Below, one piece after another: positions 42,382-50,443 of a stretch of DNA of 64,000 nt. The stretch's first letter is position 1. Each line of letters begins with the position of its first letter. The DNA comes from JAWKIW01 sp046331175 (GTDB lineage: Bacteria; Actinomycetota; Acidimicrobiia; Acidimicrobiales; Acidimicrobilacustridaceae), in NCBI GenBank assembly GCA_046331175.1, contig JAXLRI010000003.1, positions 62,001-126,000 of the forward strand, read 5' to 3'. The notes under the pieces are model-generated. The model made no database searches, was not told the origin of the DNA, and was given only the letters and a program-made list of their open reading frames with translations. Position numbers and translations under genes: made by a program.

Positions 42382-43259
42382 GAGCGCACCAGCCAGCGGT
42401 CACGCAGGAGGACCAGGACGACGAGCGACACGGCCAGCAGCACGAGGCTGAGGGCGATGGCCGCGTCGGGGTGGCTCTCGAGGAGGAGGTAGACGGCGAG
42501 GGGCAGGGTCTGGGTGCGGCCCTCGACGTTGCCGGCGAAGGTGATGGTGGCGCCGAACTCGCCCAGGGCGCGGGCCCACGCCAGGGCGGCGCCCGCCACC
42601 ACCGAGGGGGCGACCAGGGGCAGCGTCACCCGTCGGAAGGTGGTCCACCGACCAGCGCCCAGCGTGGCGGCCACCTGCTCGTAGCGGACGTCCATGGTGC
42701 GCAGGCCGGCCTCGACGGTGATCACGAAGAACGGCAGCGCCACGAAGGTCTCCGCCAGCACCGCGCCGGCGGTGGTGAAGGTGAGCTGGATCGGTCCGCC
42801 GGGGAGCCACGCGAGCCAGCCGCCGTCCGAGGTGGCGTCGAAGAGCGGACCGCCGACGAGGCCCCGCTTGGAGAAGGCGGCCAGCAGGGCGACGCCACCG
42901 ACCACCGGGGGCAGCACCAACGGGAGCAGCACCAGGGCCCGCACGAAGGGCTTGCCGGGGAACGGAACCCGGGCCAGCACCCACGCCAGGGGCATCCCGA
43001 ACAGCACGGCCAGCGCGGTGGCCGACAGCGAGCACACCAGCGAAAGCCACAGAGCCTGGCGGGCCTCGGGCGTGGCGAGGTCGGTGGCCAGCGTGCTCCA
43101 CGACGCCCGCTGCAGCAGGCCGACGAGCGGCAGCGCGAAGAAGGCGACGGCCACCGCTGCCAGGGCCACGACCCCGAGGGCGGGCCGCCGGCGATCGCGG
43201 GCGCGTCGGTCCCCGGAGGCGACCGGCTCGTGGTCGGCGGGGGCGGTCGCCGCGGTCAC
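42378..43259 (-). CDS. modB: ModB, molybdate ABC importer permease
   Basis: A 293-residue membrane permease with about six helices. RALVLLPLVLPPVVGGVALL and the coupling loop EQVAATLGAGRWTTFRRVTL with PLVAPSVVAGAALAWARALG, EFGATITFAGNVEGRTQTLP are characteristic of ModB. GTG 43259 is the preferred start. The frame stays open to ATG 43364 through a repetitive Asp/Arg-rich stretch encoded by 30-bp repeats, which would add an odd 35-residue N-terminus. Confidence 0.9.
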
Positions 43260-43280
43260 GGCCGGGCGCTCATGGTGAAG

Positions 43281-43370
43281 GGGTCCACGTCGAAAGGGGT
43301 CCGTGTCGCGGCGGTCCACGTCGAAGGCGTCCGCGTCGCGGCGGCCCACGCGGAGGTGGTGCATCGCGAG
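43281..43370. repeat. Three degenerate 30-bp tandem repeats between modA and modB
   Basis: Units 43281-43310, 43311-43340 and 43341-43370, with a partial fourth after. The first two share GGTCCACGTCGAA and GTCGCG; the third is more diverged. Each unit contains two related half-units of about 15 bp. They fill most of the modA-modB gap. Confidence 0.7.
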
Positions 43371-43400
43371 GCGGTCCCCATCGCAGCCCTCACGTCGAGC

Positions 43401-44258
43401 TCAGGTCGGCGGCAGGAAGCCGGCCTGGCGGAGGATGGCCTGGGCCTCGGGACCGAGCAGGAAGGCGACGAAGGCCTGGGACGCCGCCGGGTTCGACGAG
43501 GCCGACAGCACGGCGATCGGGTAGGTGGCGATGGCGTTCTCGCCGTCGGGGATGGCGACGGCCTCCACCTTGTCGCCGGTGACGTCGGTGGCGTACACGA
43601 TGCCGGCGTCGGCGTCGCCGTCGGCCACCGCTCCGAGGGTGGCCTTGACGTTCTGCCCTCGCGTCACCTTGCCCGTCGGGACGGTGACCTCGGCCTGCTG
43701 CAGGACCTGGTCGGCGTACCTCCCACAGGGCACCTCGCTCCCGCACAGCGAGACGGTGCCCACCGTGGAGAGGTCGGCCAGCGACCTCACCCCCTTGGGG
43801 TTGCCCTTCTTCACCACGACGGCCAGGCGGTTGCGGGCGAACACCTCAGGGGTCCCGGCCACCACGTGCGCGTCGGTCAGCTTCGTGATGTTCGGCTCGT
43901 CGGCCGAGGCGAAGGCGTCGGCCGGGGCGCCGTCGAGGATCTGCTTGGCGAGCGTGCTCGACGAGTCGAAGCTGAACCGCACCTCGGTCACGCCGGGGTT
44001 GGCCCGGCGGAAGGCCTCGCCGATCGCCGTGAACGGCTCGGTGAGCGAGGCCGCCGCCGACACCGTGAGCGTGCCCGACGCCATGCCGGTCGCCGGCGCG
44101 GAGCCTGTCACCGATCCGAGGGTGGCCGTGGATCCCTGGCTGGAGCTGCTGCAGGCGGCGAGCAGCAGGGCCGCCGCGGTGATGACGACGACGCCGGCCC
44201 CGACCCGCGGCCGGCGGACAGCCGGTCGTGGCTCGGACGAGACGGTGCAGGTGGTCAC
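43401..44258 (-). CDS. modA: ModA, molybdate-binding lipoprotein
   Basis: A 285-residue periplasmic-type binding protein. Lipoprotein signal VVVITAAALLLAACSSSS with Cys at about residue 36, Ser/Thr linker, then the ModA fold: LTVSAAASLTEPFTAIGEAF, FSFDSSSTLAKQILDGAPAD, AFASAD, GIVYATDV. Ser residues in SAAAS and SSS bind the oxyanion in relatives. Captures molybdate or tungstate outside the membrane for ModBC. Start GTG 44258 is 43 nt after the HTH-Mop regulator. Confidence 0.92.
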   Translation of the reverse strand: MTTCTVSSEPRPAVRRPRVGAGVVVITAAALLLAACSSSSQGSTATLGSVTGSAPATGMASGTLTVSAAASLTEPFTAIGEAFRRANPGVTEVRFSFDSSSTLAKQILDGAPADAFASADEPNITKLTDAHVVAGTPEVFARNRLAVVVKKGNPKGVRSLADLSTVGTVSLCGSEVPCGRYADQVLQQAEVTVPTGKVTRGQNVKATLGAVADGDADAGIVYATDVTGDKVEAVAIPDGENAIATYPIAVLSASSNPAASQAFVAFLLGPEAQAILRQAGFLPPT

Positions 44259-44301
44259 CGGGAGGGTCCCGGGCCCTCGGTCGGTGGGCGGCCGGTCCTC
44301 G

Positions 44302-44697
44302 TCACGACGGGACCTCGACGATGACGGTGGTGGCCTTCACCGCGGCGGTGGCGAGGTCGCCCACGTGCAGGTCGAGCTCCTCGACCGCCTCGCGGGTCAT
44401 CAGCGAGACGACGCGGTGGGGCGGCGCGTGGATCTCGACCACCGCGGCCACGCCGTCGGCCTCGATGCGGGTGACGATGCCGGTGAACCGGTTGCGGGCC
44501 GACTGGCGGAACAACGAGCTGGGCTCGAAGGCGTCGTCGTGGTCGACGAGGTACCGGGCGAGGTCGGCTCCGTCGATGACCCGATGGCCATCGTCGTTGC
44601 GGGTCGAGGGCAGCTTGCCGTCGTCGCACCACCGCCGCACCGTGTCGGCGTTGACGCCGAGCAGCTCGGCGACCTGGGCCGGGGCGTAGGAGGCCAT
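44302..44697 (-). CDS. HTH (MerR/excisionase-type) - Mop domain molybdate regulator
   Basis: A 131-residue fusion. Residues 1-45 are a small winged helix (YAPAQVAELLGVNADTVRRW, DGKLPSTRNDDGHRVI); residues 66-131 are one Mop (molbindin/TOBE) domain (RNRFTGIVTRIEADGVAAVV, EIHAPPHRVVSLMTREAVEE). Mop domains oligomerise around molybdate, so this protein probably senses it and controls the modABC genes that follow. It differs from E. coli ModE. TAAGGT ends 6 nt before ATG 44697 (leaderless). First gene of the operon. Confidence 0.88.
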   Translation of the reverse strand: MASYAPAQVAELLGVNADTVRRWCDDGKLPSTRNDDGHRVIDGADLARYLVDHDDAFEPSSLFRQSARNRFTGIVTRIEADGVAAVVEIHAPPHRVVSLMTREAVEELDLHVGDLATAAVKATTVIVEVPS

Positions 44698-44717
44698 CTG
44701 GCGACCTTACCCGGAGA

Positions 44718-44765
44718 CCTCGCATCTACGGGGCAAGAGAAGCAGCAAGCGGTGCAAATGCGAGG
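44718..44765. promoter_or_regulatory. Inverted repeat upstream of the molybdate operon
   Basis: CCTCGCAT (44718-44725) and ATGCGAGG (44758-44765) pair perfectly across 32 nt, just upstream of the regulator's -10 box. Candidate operator for the HTH-Mop protein; half-sites are three to four helical turns apart. Confidence 0.45.
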
Positions 44766-44834
44766 GAGAACGACCGAGCCCGGGCGCTGGGGAGCGGCGA
44801 TCCGCAGGTCGGCCAGCGTGGCCCGGCGTCGAGG

Positions 44835-45137
44835 TCAGTCCGTCGGGTCGAGCACGGTGACCGTGATCTCGACCTCGTCGCCGTCGTCGATGCCCTCGGC
44901 GGTGCGGACCGGCTTCTTCACCGGCAGCACGAACGAGCCGGCGTCCTTCGACGGGAACAGCGACGTCTTCCAGCGGCTCGTCCCGAGCTCCACCTCGACC
45001 CGCACCGAGCCAAAGCCCCGCTGGGAGGCGGCGGTGTGGTCGTCGATCTCGTCGGCCAGGTCAGGCGGCAGCGTGGCGAAGTGCCAGCCGGCGTCGCCGG
45101 GGTAGCGCCACACCGTGGCTCGGAAGGTGCGTCGCAC
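44835..45137 (-). CDS. DUF1905 domain protein
   Basis: A 100-residue protein with the DUF1905 fold: TVWRYPGDAGWHFATLPPDL, GFGSVRVEVELGTSRWKTSL, FPSKDAGSFVLPVKKPVR. The family is a small beta barrel often followed by a YdeI-like domain, which is absent here. GTG 45137 has TACGAT ending 7 nt upstream. Function unknown. Divergent from the Vgb-like gene. Confidence 0.87.
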   Translation of the reverse strand: MRRTFRATVWRYPGDAGWHFATLPPDLADEIDDHTAASQRGFGSVRVEVELGTSRWKTSLFPSKDAGSFVLPVKKPVRTAEGIDDGDEVEITVTVLDPTD

Positions 45138-45294
45138 GGCAGGGATCGTAGGGCTCCCGTCGCCGGTCCCCGTCCGGTCACCGCGCCAGCGGCGCTGACC
45201 TCGCCGAGCTGATGACATCGTGTCCGGCCCCCGGATGCATCGTCATCAGGGTCGAAGGGGAACGGGTGGCCATGTGCGGCGGTACGGTCGACCG

Positions 45295-46269
45295 ATGCGC
45301 GGTGCGATCGAGACCTACGCCGACCCGAGCGGCCTGGTGCAGGCGCCCACCGGGATCATCGGGGCCCCCGACGGAGACGTGTGGTTCACGAGCATCGGCA
45401 ACCACCGCATCGGCCGGGTGCGGGTCGCCACCGGCACGGTCGAGACCTTCGCCGACCCGGACGACCGCGTGCGGCTGCCCGCCAACATCATCCCGGCGGC
45501 CGACGGGCGCCTGTGGTTCACCTGCCTCGGGTCGGGCGCGCTCGGCGCGGTCGACCCGTCGGCGCCCGACCCGGCCACCACGATCAGCGCCTACGGCCAC
45601 CCCGACCTCGACCACCCGGTGGCGATCAAGTCCGGCCCCGACGGACGCCTGTGGGTGACGCTGCGCGGCGGCGAGGGCGCGGTCGCGTCGCTCGACCCCT
45701 CGGCCGCGGATCCCGTGTCGACGCTGCACGTGTTCCGCTCGCCGACGATCGCCGGCCCGTCGGCGCTGTTCGCCCACCCGTCGGGGACGGTGTGGTGGGT
45801 GAACGCCGACGCCGGGTCGATCGGCCGCCTCGATCCGGCGGCCGCTGACGGGGTGGGTGCCATCACCGTCATCCCGGCCGAGGCCCTGCCCGGTGCACCC
45901 CGCGCCTGGGCGCTCGACGACGCCGGCTGGCTGTGGGTCACCCTGCGCGAGCCGGCCGGGCTGCTCGGCTTCGACCCGTCAGCAGCCGATCCCTCCGCCA
46001 CCTGGGTGCACGTCACCGACGATCGGCTTGTCACCCCCGACGGCGTCTGGTTCGGCCCGGACGGCGCGCTGTGGCTGGCCGACACGGATGCGAACCGCAT
46101 CCACCGGTTCGCTCGGGAGGACGAGGCCGAGCCGTGGTCGTCGTTCGGTTCGCCCCCCGACGTGGTGGCGCCGTTCGACATCAAGGCGGCCGTCGGCTCG
46201 GACCGGCTCTGGTTCACCAACAAGGACGCCGGCACGATCGGCTCGATCGACACGGCAACGGCGAGCTGA
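45295..46269 (+). CDS. Virginiamycin B lyase (Vgb)-like beta-propeller protein
   Basis: A 324-residue protein made of seven repeating blades, each with a DGxxWFT/WVT motif (PDGDVWFTSIGNHRIGRV, DGRLWFTCLGSGALGAV, DGRLWVTLRGGEGAVASL, SGTVWWVNADAGSIGRL, DGALWLADTDANRIHRF). Related to the streptogramin B lyase of Staphylococcus, which opens the antibiotic ring, but most distant homologues have unknown activity. No signal peptide. TACGGT ends 6 nt before ATG 45295. Confidence 0.83.
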   Translation: MRGAIETYADPSGLVQAPTGIIGAPDGDVWFTSIGNHRIGRVRVATGTVETFADPDDRVRLPANIIPAADGRLWFTCLGSGALGAVDPSAPDPATTISAYGHPDLDHPVAIKSGPDGRLWVTLRGGEGAVASLDPSAADPVSTLHVFRSPTIAGPSALFAHPSGTVWWVNADAGSIGRLDPAAADGVGAITVIPAEALPGAPRAWALDDAGWLWVTLREPAGLLGFDPSAADPSATWVHVTDDRLVTPDGVWFGPDGALWLADTDANRIHRFAREDEAEPWSSFGSPPDVVAPFDIKAAVGSDRLWFTNKDAGTIGSIDTATAS

Positions 46270-46386
46270 TCCGATCGGCCGGACCGGGCGCGGCCTCCGC
46301 GTGGGCCGTGTCTCCGACGACGACCCGATCGACCGCGGGCGCGCCGCTCTGATCACGATCGGCGGCGAGGTGGGAAGGTGTCGGGC

Positions 46387-46866
46387 ATGGACCCGACGCC
46401 GCGGACCCTGCGCATGTACACCCAGCCGAGCGAGCACCCGACGCTGCCGTGGGAGGAGGTGCGCCGGCGCATCGCCGAGGCCGGCACCTACTGGGTGGTG
46501 GCCAACGGCGACCCCGTGCCCGCGGCCCGTCCGGTGTGGGGGCTGTGGTGGGAGGACCGGTTGGTGCTCAGCGTCGGGAGCCCCAGGGTGCGGCGTGGGG
46601 CCGCCGAGGGCGACGGGGTGCTCGTGCACCTCGACAGCGGCACCGACGTCGTCCTGGTGGAGGGCGTGGTCGGCGCTCCGACCAGCGATCCCGCCGTCGT
46701 CGCGGCCTACGGCACCAAGTACGACTACCCCTACGACATCGCCACCTACGGCCCCCTGCTGGTGGTCGAGCCTCGCACCGTCAAGGCCTGGGAGGCGGCG
46801 GGCGAGGCCGGCCGCGACGGCTTCACCCGCACCGGCGCGTGGACCTTCGTCGGCCCCGCCGGGTAG
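46387..46866 (+). CDS. Pyridoxamine 5'-phosphate oxidase family protein
   Basis: A 159-residue split-barrel flavin or F420-binding protein: WEEVRRRIAEAGTYWVVANG, PVPAARPVWGLWWEDRLVLS, VLVHLDSGTDVVLVEGVVGA. Likely a PPOX-type oxidoreductase. ATG 46387 with GGGAAGG 8 nt upstream is preferred; GTG 46378 in frame is possible. Substrate unknown. Confidence 0.83.
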   Translation: MDPTPRTLRMYTQPSEHPTLPWEEVRRRIAEAGTYWVVANGDPVPAARPVWGLWWEDRLVLSVGSPRVRRGAAEGDGVLVHLDSGTDVVLVEGVVGAPTSDPAVVAAYGTKYDYPYDIATYGPLLVVEPRTVKAWEAAGEAGRDGFTRTGAWTFVGPAG

Positions 46867-46984
46867 GACCCGGACCGAGGAGATCGATCAACTGGCCGCA
46901 CGCGCGGCCGCGCCGAGTCGGTGCACCGAGCCGCCACCACGTCCCGACCCTTCCGTCCCAACCGTTCCGACCCGAGGAGCGCCT

Positions 46985-47458
46985 GTGCCCCGCATCGTCC
47001 CCAACCTGTGGTTCGACACCCAGGCACTCGAGGCCGCCGAGTGGTACGTGTCGATCTTCCCGCGCTCGTCGATCACCACGGTCACGCACTACGGCGAGGC
47101 CGGCCCCGGCGAGCCTGGGTCGGTCCTGACCGTCAGCTTCGAGCTCGACGGCCAGCCGTTCACCGCCATCAACGGCGGCCCGCAGTTCCCGTTCACCGAG
47201 GCCATCTCCCTGCTGATCGAGGTGCAGGACCAGGCCGAGCTCGACCACTACTGGGACGCCCTCACCGCCGACGGTGGCCAGGAGGTGCAGTGCGGTTGGC
47301 TGAAGGACCGCTACGGGTTGTCGTGGCAGGTCGTGCCGGCCGAGTGGGAGGCGATGGCCACCGACCCCGACGCCGACAAGGTGGCGCGGGTGACCCGGGC
47401 GATGCTCGGCATGGTCCGCCTCGACATCGCCGCCCTCCACACCGCTGCCAAGGGCTGA
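46985..47458 (+). CDS. VOC protein of the PhnB/3-demethylubiquinone-like group
   Basis: A 157-residue VOC domain: RIVPNLWFDTQALEAAEWYV, FPRSSITTVTHYGEAGPGEP, SFELDGQPFTAINGGPQFPF, QEVQCGWLKDRYGLSWQVVP. This is the PhnB-like group (formerly annotated as 3-demethylubiquinone methyltransferase), probably without methyltransferase activity. GTG 46985 has GAGGAG 5 nt upstream, which decides the start. Confidence 0.87.
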   Translation: MPRIVPNLWFDTQALEAAEWYVSIFPRSSITTVTHYGEAGPGEPGSVLTVSFELDGQPFTAINGGPQFPFTEAISLLIEVQDQAELDHYWDALTADGGQEVQCGWLKDRYGLSWQVVPAEWEAMATDPDADKVARVTRAMLGMVRLDIAALHTAAKG

Positions 47459-47612
47459 TCGGGTCGGCCTCCGGCGGAGTCCGACGACGCGGTCCGACCC
47501 CGCCAGGTTGCTCCCGAGGAGCAGCCAGGCGCGATCGTCCCGATGCCGCTCGGCAGCCGGTAGCGTCGGCGGCCTCCCGGTGCTCCTGCGCCGGGGCAGG
47601 AGGCCACCGCAC

Positions 47613-49013
47613 ATGCAGCGTTCCGTCGGCGGGCGACGGCTCTTCGCCCTCGTCGCGGTCGTCGCCGCGACCGTCCTGGCTGCGGCGCCGGTCGCCGTCG
47701 CCCCGGCCGCGTCAGCCGCATCGAGCGCGGGGTTCGCGGCGGCAGCTTCGGCGGCGCCGTTGCCGGGCTGCACGAACCCACCCCCGGCCACCACCGACCT
47801 CACGCCGATCCAGCTCCGCCAGCGCTACGGCCTCGACCCGCTCCTGTCCGCCGGCCACGACGGCCGGGGCCAGACCGCCGCACTGATCGAGGTGGCGTCG
47901 TCGGTGGACCAAGTGGCCTTGGACGACTTCGCCGCCTGCTTCGGGTCGACGGCGCCGCCGCTGGTGCAGCGGGCCCTGCCCGGCCAGACCGTGCCGCCTC
48001 CGTCGCCGACCTTCAAGGAGGCCCAGGGCGACGCCGAGTCGCTCGTCAGCGGCGCTCCCGGCCTCGATCGCATCTACGTGATCGTGGTGGCCGACATCCG
48101 CCAGGACCTGGCCGCCGCGGCGAAGGCGCTGGTGGACGGGTCGCTCACCGACGGCCAGCGCGTCGACGTCGTCTCGCTCAGCTTCGGGCCGTGCTTCCCC
48201 ACCTGGCAGCCCGACGAGATCGCGGCGTCGGAGGCCGCCCTGCAGCAGGTCGCCGACGCCGGCATCTGGTTCTTCAAGGCCGCCGGCGACGCCGGGCCGT
48301 CGGACTGCTCACCCCACCCCACGTGCGTGCCGAAGGACGCCGGCCCCGCCATGGGCTACCCGGCCAGCTCCCCGTGGGTCACCGCCGTCGGCGGCACCAT
48401 GCTCGAGCAGGGGCTGCTCGGCCCCCCCAAGGTGTGGAACGCCCACGAGGGCAACGTCAACGACTGCTCGGCCGGGGCCGGCGGCCTGGCCGACGCGACG
48501 ACCTTCCCGCGCCCGGCGTTCCAGGACGTCGTCCCCTCCGGCCAGGTGCCCGCCAGCCGCGGGCTGCCCGACGTGGTGGCTCTCGCCGGCTACCCCAACT
48601 ACCTCAACCTCGAATCGGGCGGCGGGTGGGTCGGCAACGCCGGCACCAGCCTGGCGGCCCCGTTCTACGCCGGGGCCATGGCGTCGGTGCGGTCCGCTCT
48701 GCGCCACGCCGGCCTGGCCCACCCGGTGCACCTCAACGACGCCCTCTACGCCCTGGCCGCCGATCCGGCCACCTACGCCGCCGCCTTCGCCGACGTCCAG
48801 CACAAGGGCAACGACATCTACGGCGTCGGGTGCTGCACGGCGGGCGTCGGCTTCGACCTGGCCAGCGGCCTCGGCGAGCTGCACATCGACGTCGTCGCTG
48901 CCCAGCTGGCGGCCGTCGCCCCTCCGCTCCCGACCACCACGACGGCGTCGTCGAGCACCTCCACCTCCACCACGCCGCCGCCGGCCCCGGTCACCCCCGC
49001 CTTCACCGGGTAG
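47613..49013 (+). CDS. Secreted S53 (sedolisin) serine-carboxyl protease with VTPAFTG tag
   Basis: A 466-residue exported protease. Signal peptide at 1-35. Sedolisin catalytic set: E136 and D140 in KEAQGDAESL, oxyanion D226 in AAGDAG, nucleophile S346 in GTSLAAP. The late block DVQHKGNDIYGVGCC and ASGLGE is the calcium site region. The pro-domain is nearly missing: only about 30 residues separate the signal peptide from LTPIQLRQRYGLD, so it may not be an acid-activated zymogen. Ends in a Thr/Ser/Pro linker and VTPAFTG-stop. GGAGG upstream of ATG 47613. Confidence 0.88.
   Translation: MQRSVGGRRLFALVAVVAATVLAAAPVAVAPAASAASSAGFAAAASAAPLPGCTNPPPATTDLTPIQLRQRYGLDPLLSAGHDGRGQTAALIEVASSVDQVALDDFAACFGSTAPPLVQRALPGQTVPPPSPTFKEAQGDAESLVSGAPGLDRIYVIVVADIRQDLAAAAKALVDGSLTDGQRVDVVSLSFGPCFPTWQPDEIAASEAALQQVADAGIWFFKAAGDAGPSDCSPHPTCVPKDAGPAMGYPASSPWVTAVGGTMLEQGLLGPPKVWNAHEGNVNDCSAGAGGLADATTFPRPAFQDVVPSGQVPASRGLPDVVALAGYPNYLNLESGGGWVGNAGTSLAAPFYAGAMASVRSALRHAGLAHPVHLNDALYALAADPATYAAAFADVQHKGNDIYGVGCCTAGVGFDLASGLGELHIDVVAAQLAAVAPPLPTTTTASSSTSTSTTPPPAPVTPAFTG
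48990..49013 (+). other. C-terminal VTPAFTG tag (copy 3)
   Basis: Codons for VTPAFTG directly before TAG in the S53 protease, after TTTTASSSTSTSTTPPPAP. Third independent occurrence in 23 kb. Confidence 0.8.
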
Positions 49014-49086
49014 CGCGCGGACCGACCGTCGACGTCGCGGCGGCGCCGTCGGGTGGCGTCGGGTGGCGTCGTGCGAGGCTGGGCGG

Positions 49087-49950
49087 ATGCTTCCCGACGG
49101 CTACGAGATCACCCAGCTGCGCGAGGACGAGCTGCCCACCCTGTTCCAGTGGGCGGCGGCCGAGGGGTGGAACCCCGGCATCGGCGACCTCGAGGCGGCA
49201 TGGGCCTTCGACCCCGACGCCTTCCTCGCCCTGCGCCACGGCGACGAGCTGGCCGGCACCGGGGCGATCTTCTCCTACGACGGCGCCTTCGGGTTCATGG
49301 GCCTGTTCATCGTGCGGCGCGACCTGCGCGGCGACGGCCTCGGCACGGCGCTCTGGTACGAGCGCCGCGACCGCCTGCAGCGACGGCTGGCGGCGGGTGC
49401 GTCCATCGGGATGGACGGGGTGTTCGACATGGTCCCGTTCTACGAGCGCGGCGGCTTCGCCCTGGCGTTCCGCGGCTTGCGGTTCGAGGGCGTGGCTCCC
49501 GAGGGCCTCGATGCACCCGTCGGCCTCGTCCCGCTCGCCGACGTCGGCTTCGACGCCGTCGAGGCCTACGACCGTCGTCACGTGCCGGTGCCGCGCCCCA
49601 CGCTGCTGCGCATCTGGCTCGACCGCCCCGAGGTGCACGGTGTGGCGGTGGTCGACGACGGCGAGGTCGTGGCCTACGCGGCCGCCCGCCCTGGGGTCGA
49701 CGCCGTGCGCATCGGCCCGGTGTTCGCCGACAGCCCTGAGCTGGCCGACCGGGTGGTCGCCGGGATCCTGGCCGGCCTGCCCGGCCAGACCGTCCACCTC
49801 GACGTGCCCGAGGTGAACCCGGCCGGACTCGACCTCGTCGCCCGGCTGGGGTGGCGCGAGTGCTTCGGCTGCGCCCGCATGTACCTCGGCCCCACGCCGG
49901 CGCTGCCGGTCGAGCGCATCTACGGCATCACGTCGTTCGAGTTCGGCTGA
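49087..49950 (+). CDS. Two-domain GNAT acetyltransferase
   Basis: A 287-residue protein. N-terminal GNAT at residues 1-140 with acetyl-CoA loop RRDLRGDGLGTALWYERRDR; the C-terminal half (175-287) is a second GNAT-like domain of the YitH/Acetyltransf_18 type (RIGPVFADSPELADRVVAGI, FGCARMYLGPTPALP). Cytosolic. GAGGCT ends 6 nt before ATG 49087. Acceptor unknown. Confidence 0.86.
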   Translation: MLPDGYEITQLREDELPTLFQWAAAEGWNPGIGDLEAAWAFDPDAFLALRHGDELAGTGAIFSYDGAFGFMGLFIVRRDLRGDGLGTALWYERRDRLQRRLAAGASIGMDGVFDMVPFYERGGFALAFRGLRFEGVAPEGLDAPVGLVPLADVGFDAVEAYDRRHVPVPRPTLLRIWLDRPEVHGVAVVDDGEVVAYAAARPGVDAVRIGPVFADSPELADRVVAGILAGLPGQTVHLDVPEVNPAGLDLVARLGWRECFGCARMYLGPTPALPVERIYGITSFEFG

Positions 49951-49971
49951 GCGCGGGCCCGCGCCGCGCTC
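49949..49971. terminator. Hairpin overlapping the GNAT stop codon
   Basis: GAGCGCGG/CCGCGCTC, 8-bp perfect stem and 7-nt loop, beginning within the TGA. Together with the hairpin at 49996-50024 it separates convergent genes. Confidence 0.5.
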
Positions 49972-49995
49972 AGCCGCCGTCGAGGGGATCGGCTC

Positions 49996-50024
49996 GGGTC
50001 ACGGCCTCCGACCCGCCGTGACCC
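49996..50024. terminator. Hairpin between convergent genes
   Basis: Perfect 10-bp stem GGGTCACGGC/GCCGTGACCC with 9-nt loop, 19 nt before the end of the minus-strand dimeric barrel gene. Confidence 0.55.
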
Positions 50025-50042
50025 TCGCTCGCCGGCGGCGGC

Positions 50043-50342
50043 CTACGCCGACGCCAGCACCTGCTGGTTGACGATCTCGCTCTCGATCACCTGGGCTGGC
50101 GGGGCCACGCCGGTGGCCTCCAGCGCCGGACCGAGGCGCGAGCCGAAGAAGGCCTCCTGGGAGGCCTTGTCGTCCCACACCTCGGTGACGACCAGGCCGG
50201 TGGCGGTGGGCCCACCGACGTGCACGAGCAGGCCGGCGGGGTAGTCGCCGGAGCCGTCCCGGGCGATGCCCAGCTTCTCGTTGACCGACCAGTAGTCGTC
50301 CTCGGTGACGCCCTCGAACACCAGGACCAGTCCGTATGCCAT
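50043..50342 (-). CDS. Small dimeric alpha/beta-barrel-type protein
   Basis: A 99-residue protein with the beta-alpha-beta pattern of ABM/EthD-like domains: YGLVLVFEGVTEDDYWSVNE, GLLVHVGGPTATGLVVTEVW, DDKASQEAFFGSRLGPAL. Possibly a monooxygenase-like or ligand-binding protein. GAGGAGG 6-7 nt before ATG 50342. Precise role unknown. Confidence 0.8.
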   Translation of the reverse strand: MAYGLVLVFEGVTEDDYWSVNEKLGIARDGSGDYPAGLLVHVGGPTATGLVVTEVWDDKASQEAFFGSRLGPALEATGVAPPAQVIESEIVNQQVLASA

Positions 50343-50443
50343 CGGTTCCCTCCTCGTCGTGGTTGACGGGAGGGGTTCGGCGCCACGGCCGGGGCCGGAT
50401 CAGCGGGACGCGCGCGACGCCGCGCCGCGGCCGACCGGTCGGG

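Noticed and set aside
43281..43370. CRISPR array
   Set aside because: The 30-bp units are contiguous with no spacers, are degenerate and no cas genes are present.
43260..43400. Extra small gene between modA and modB on the minus strand
   Set aside because: A short frame ending at the modB start exists, but its Ala/Thr/Arg content is simply the repeats read in another frame.
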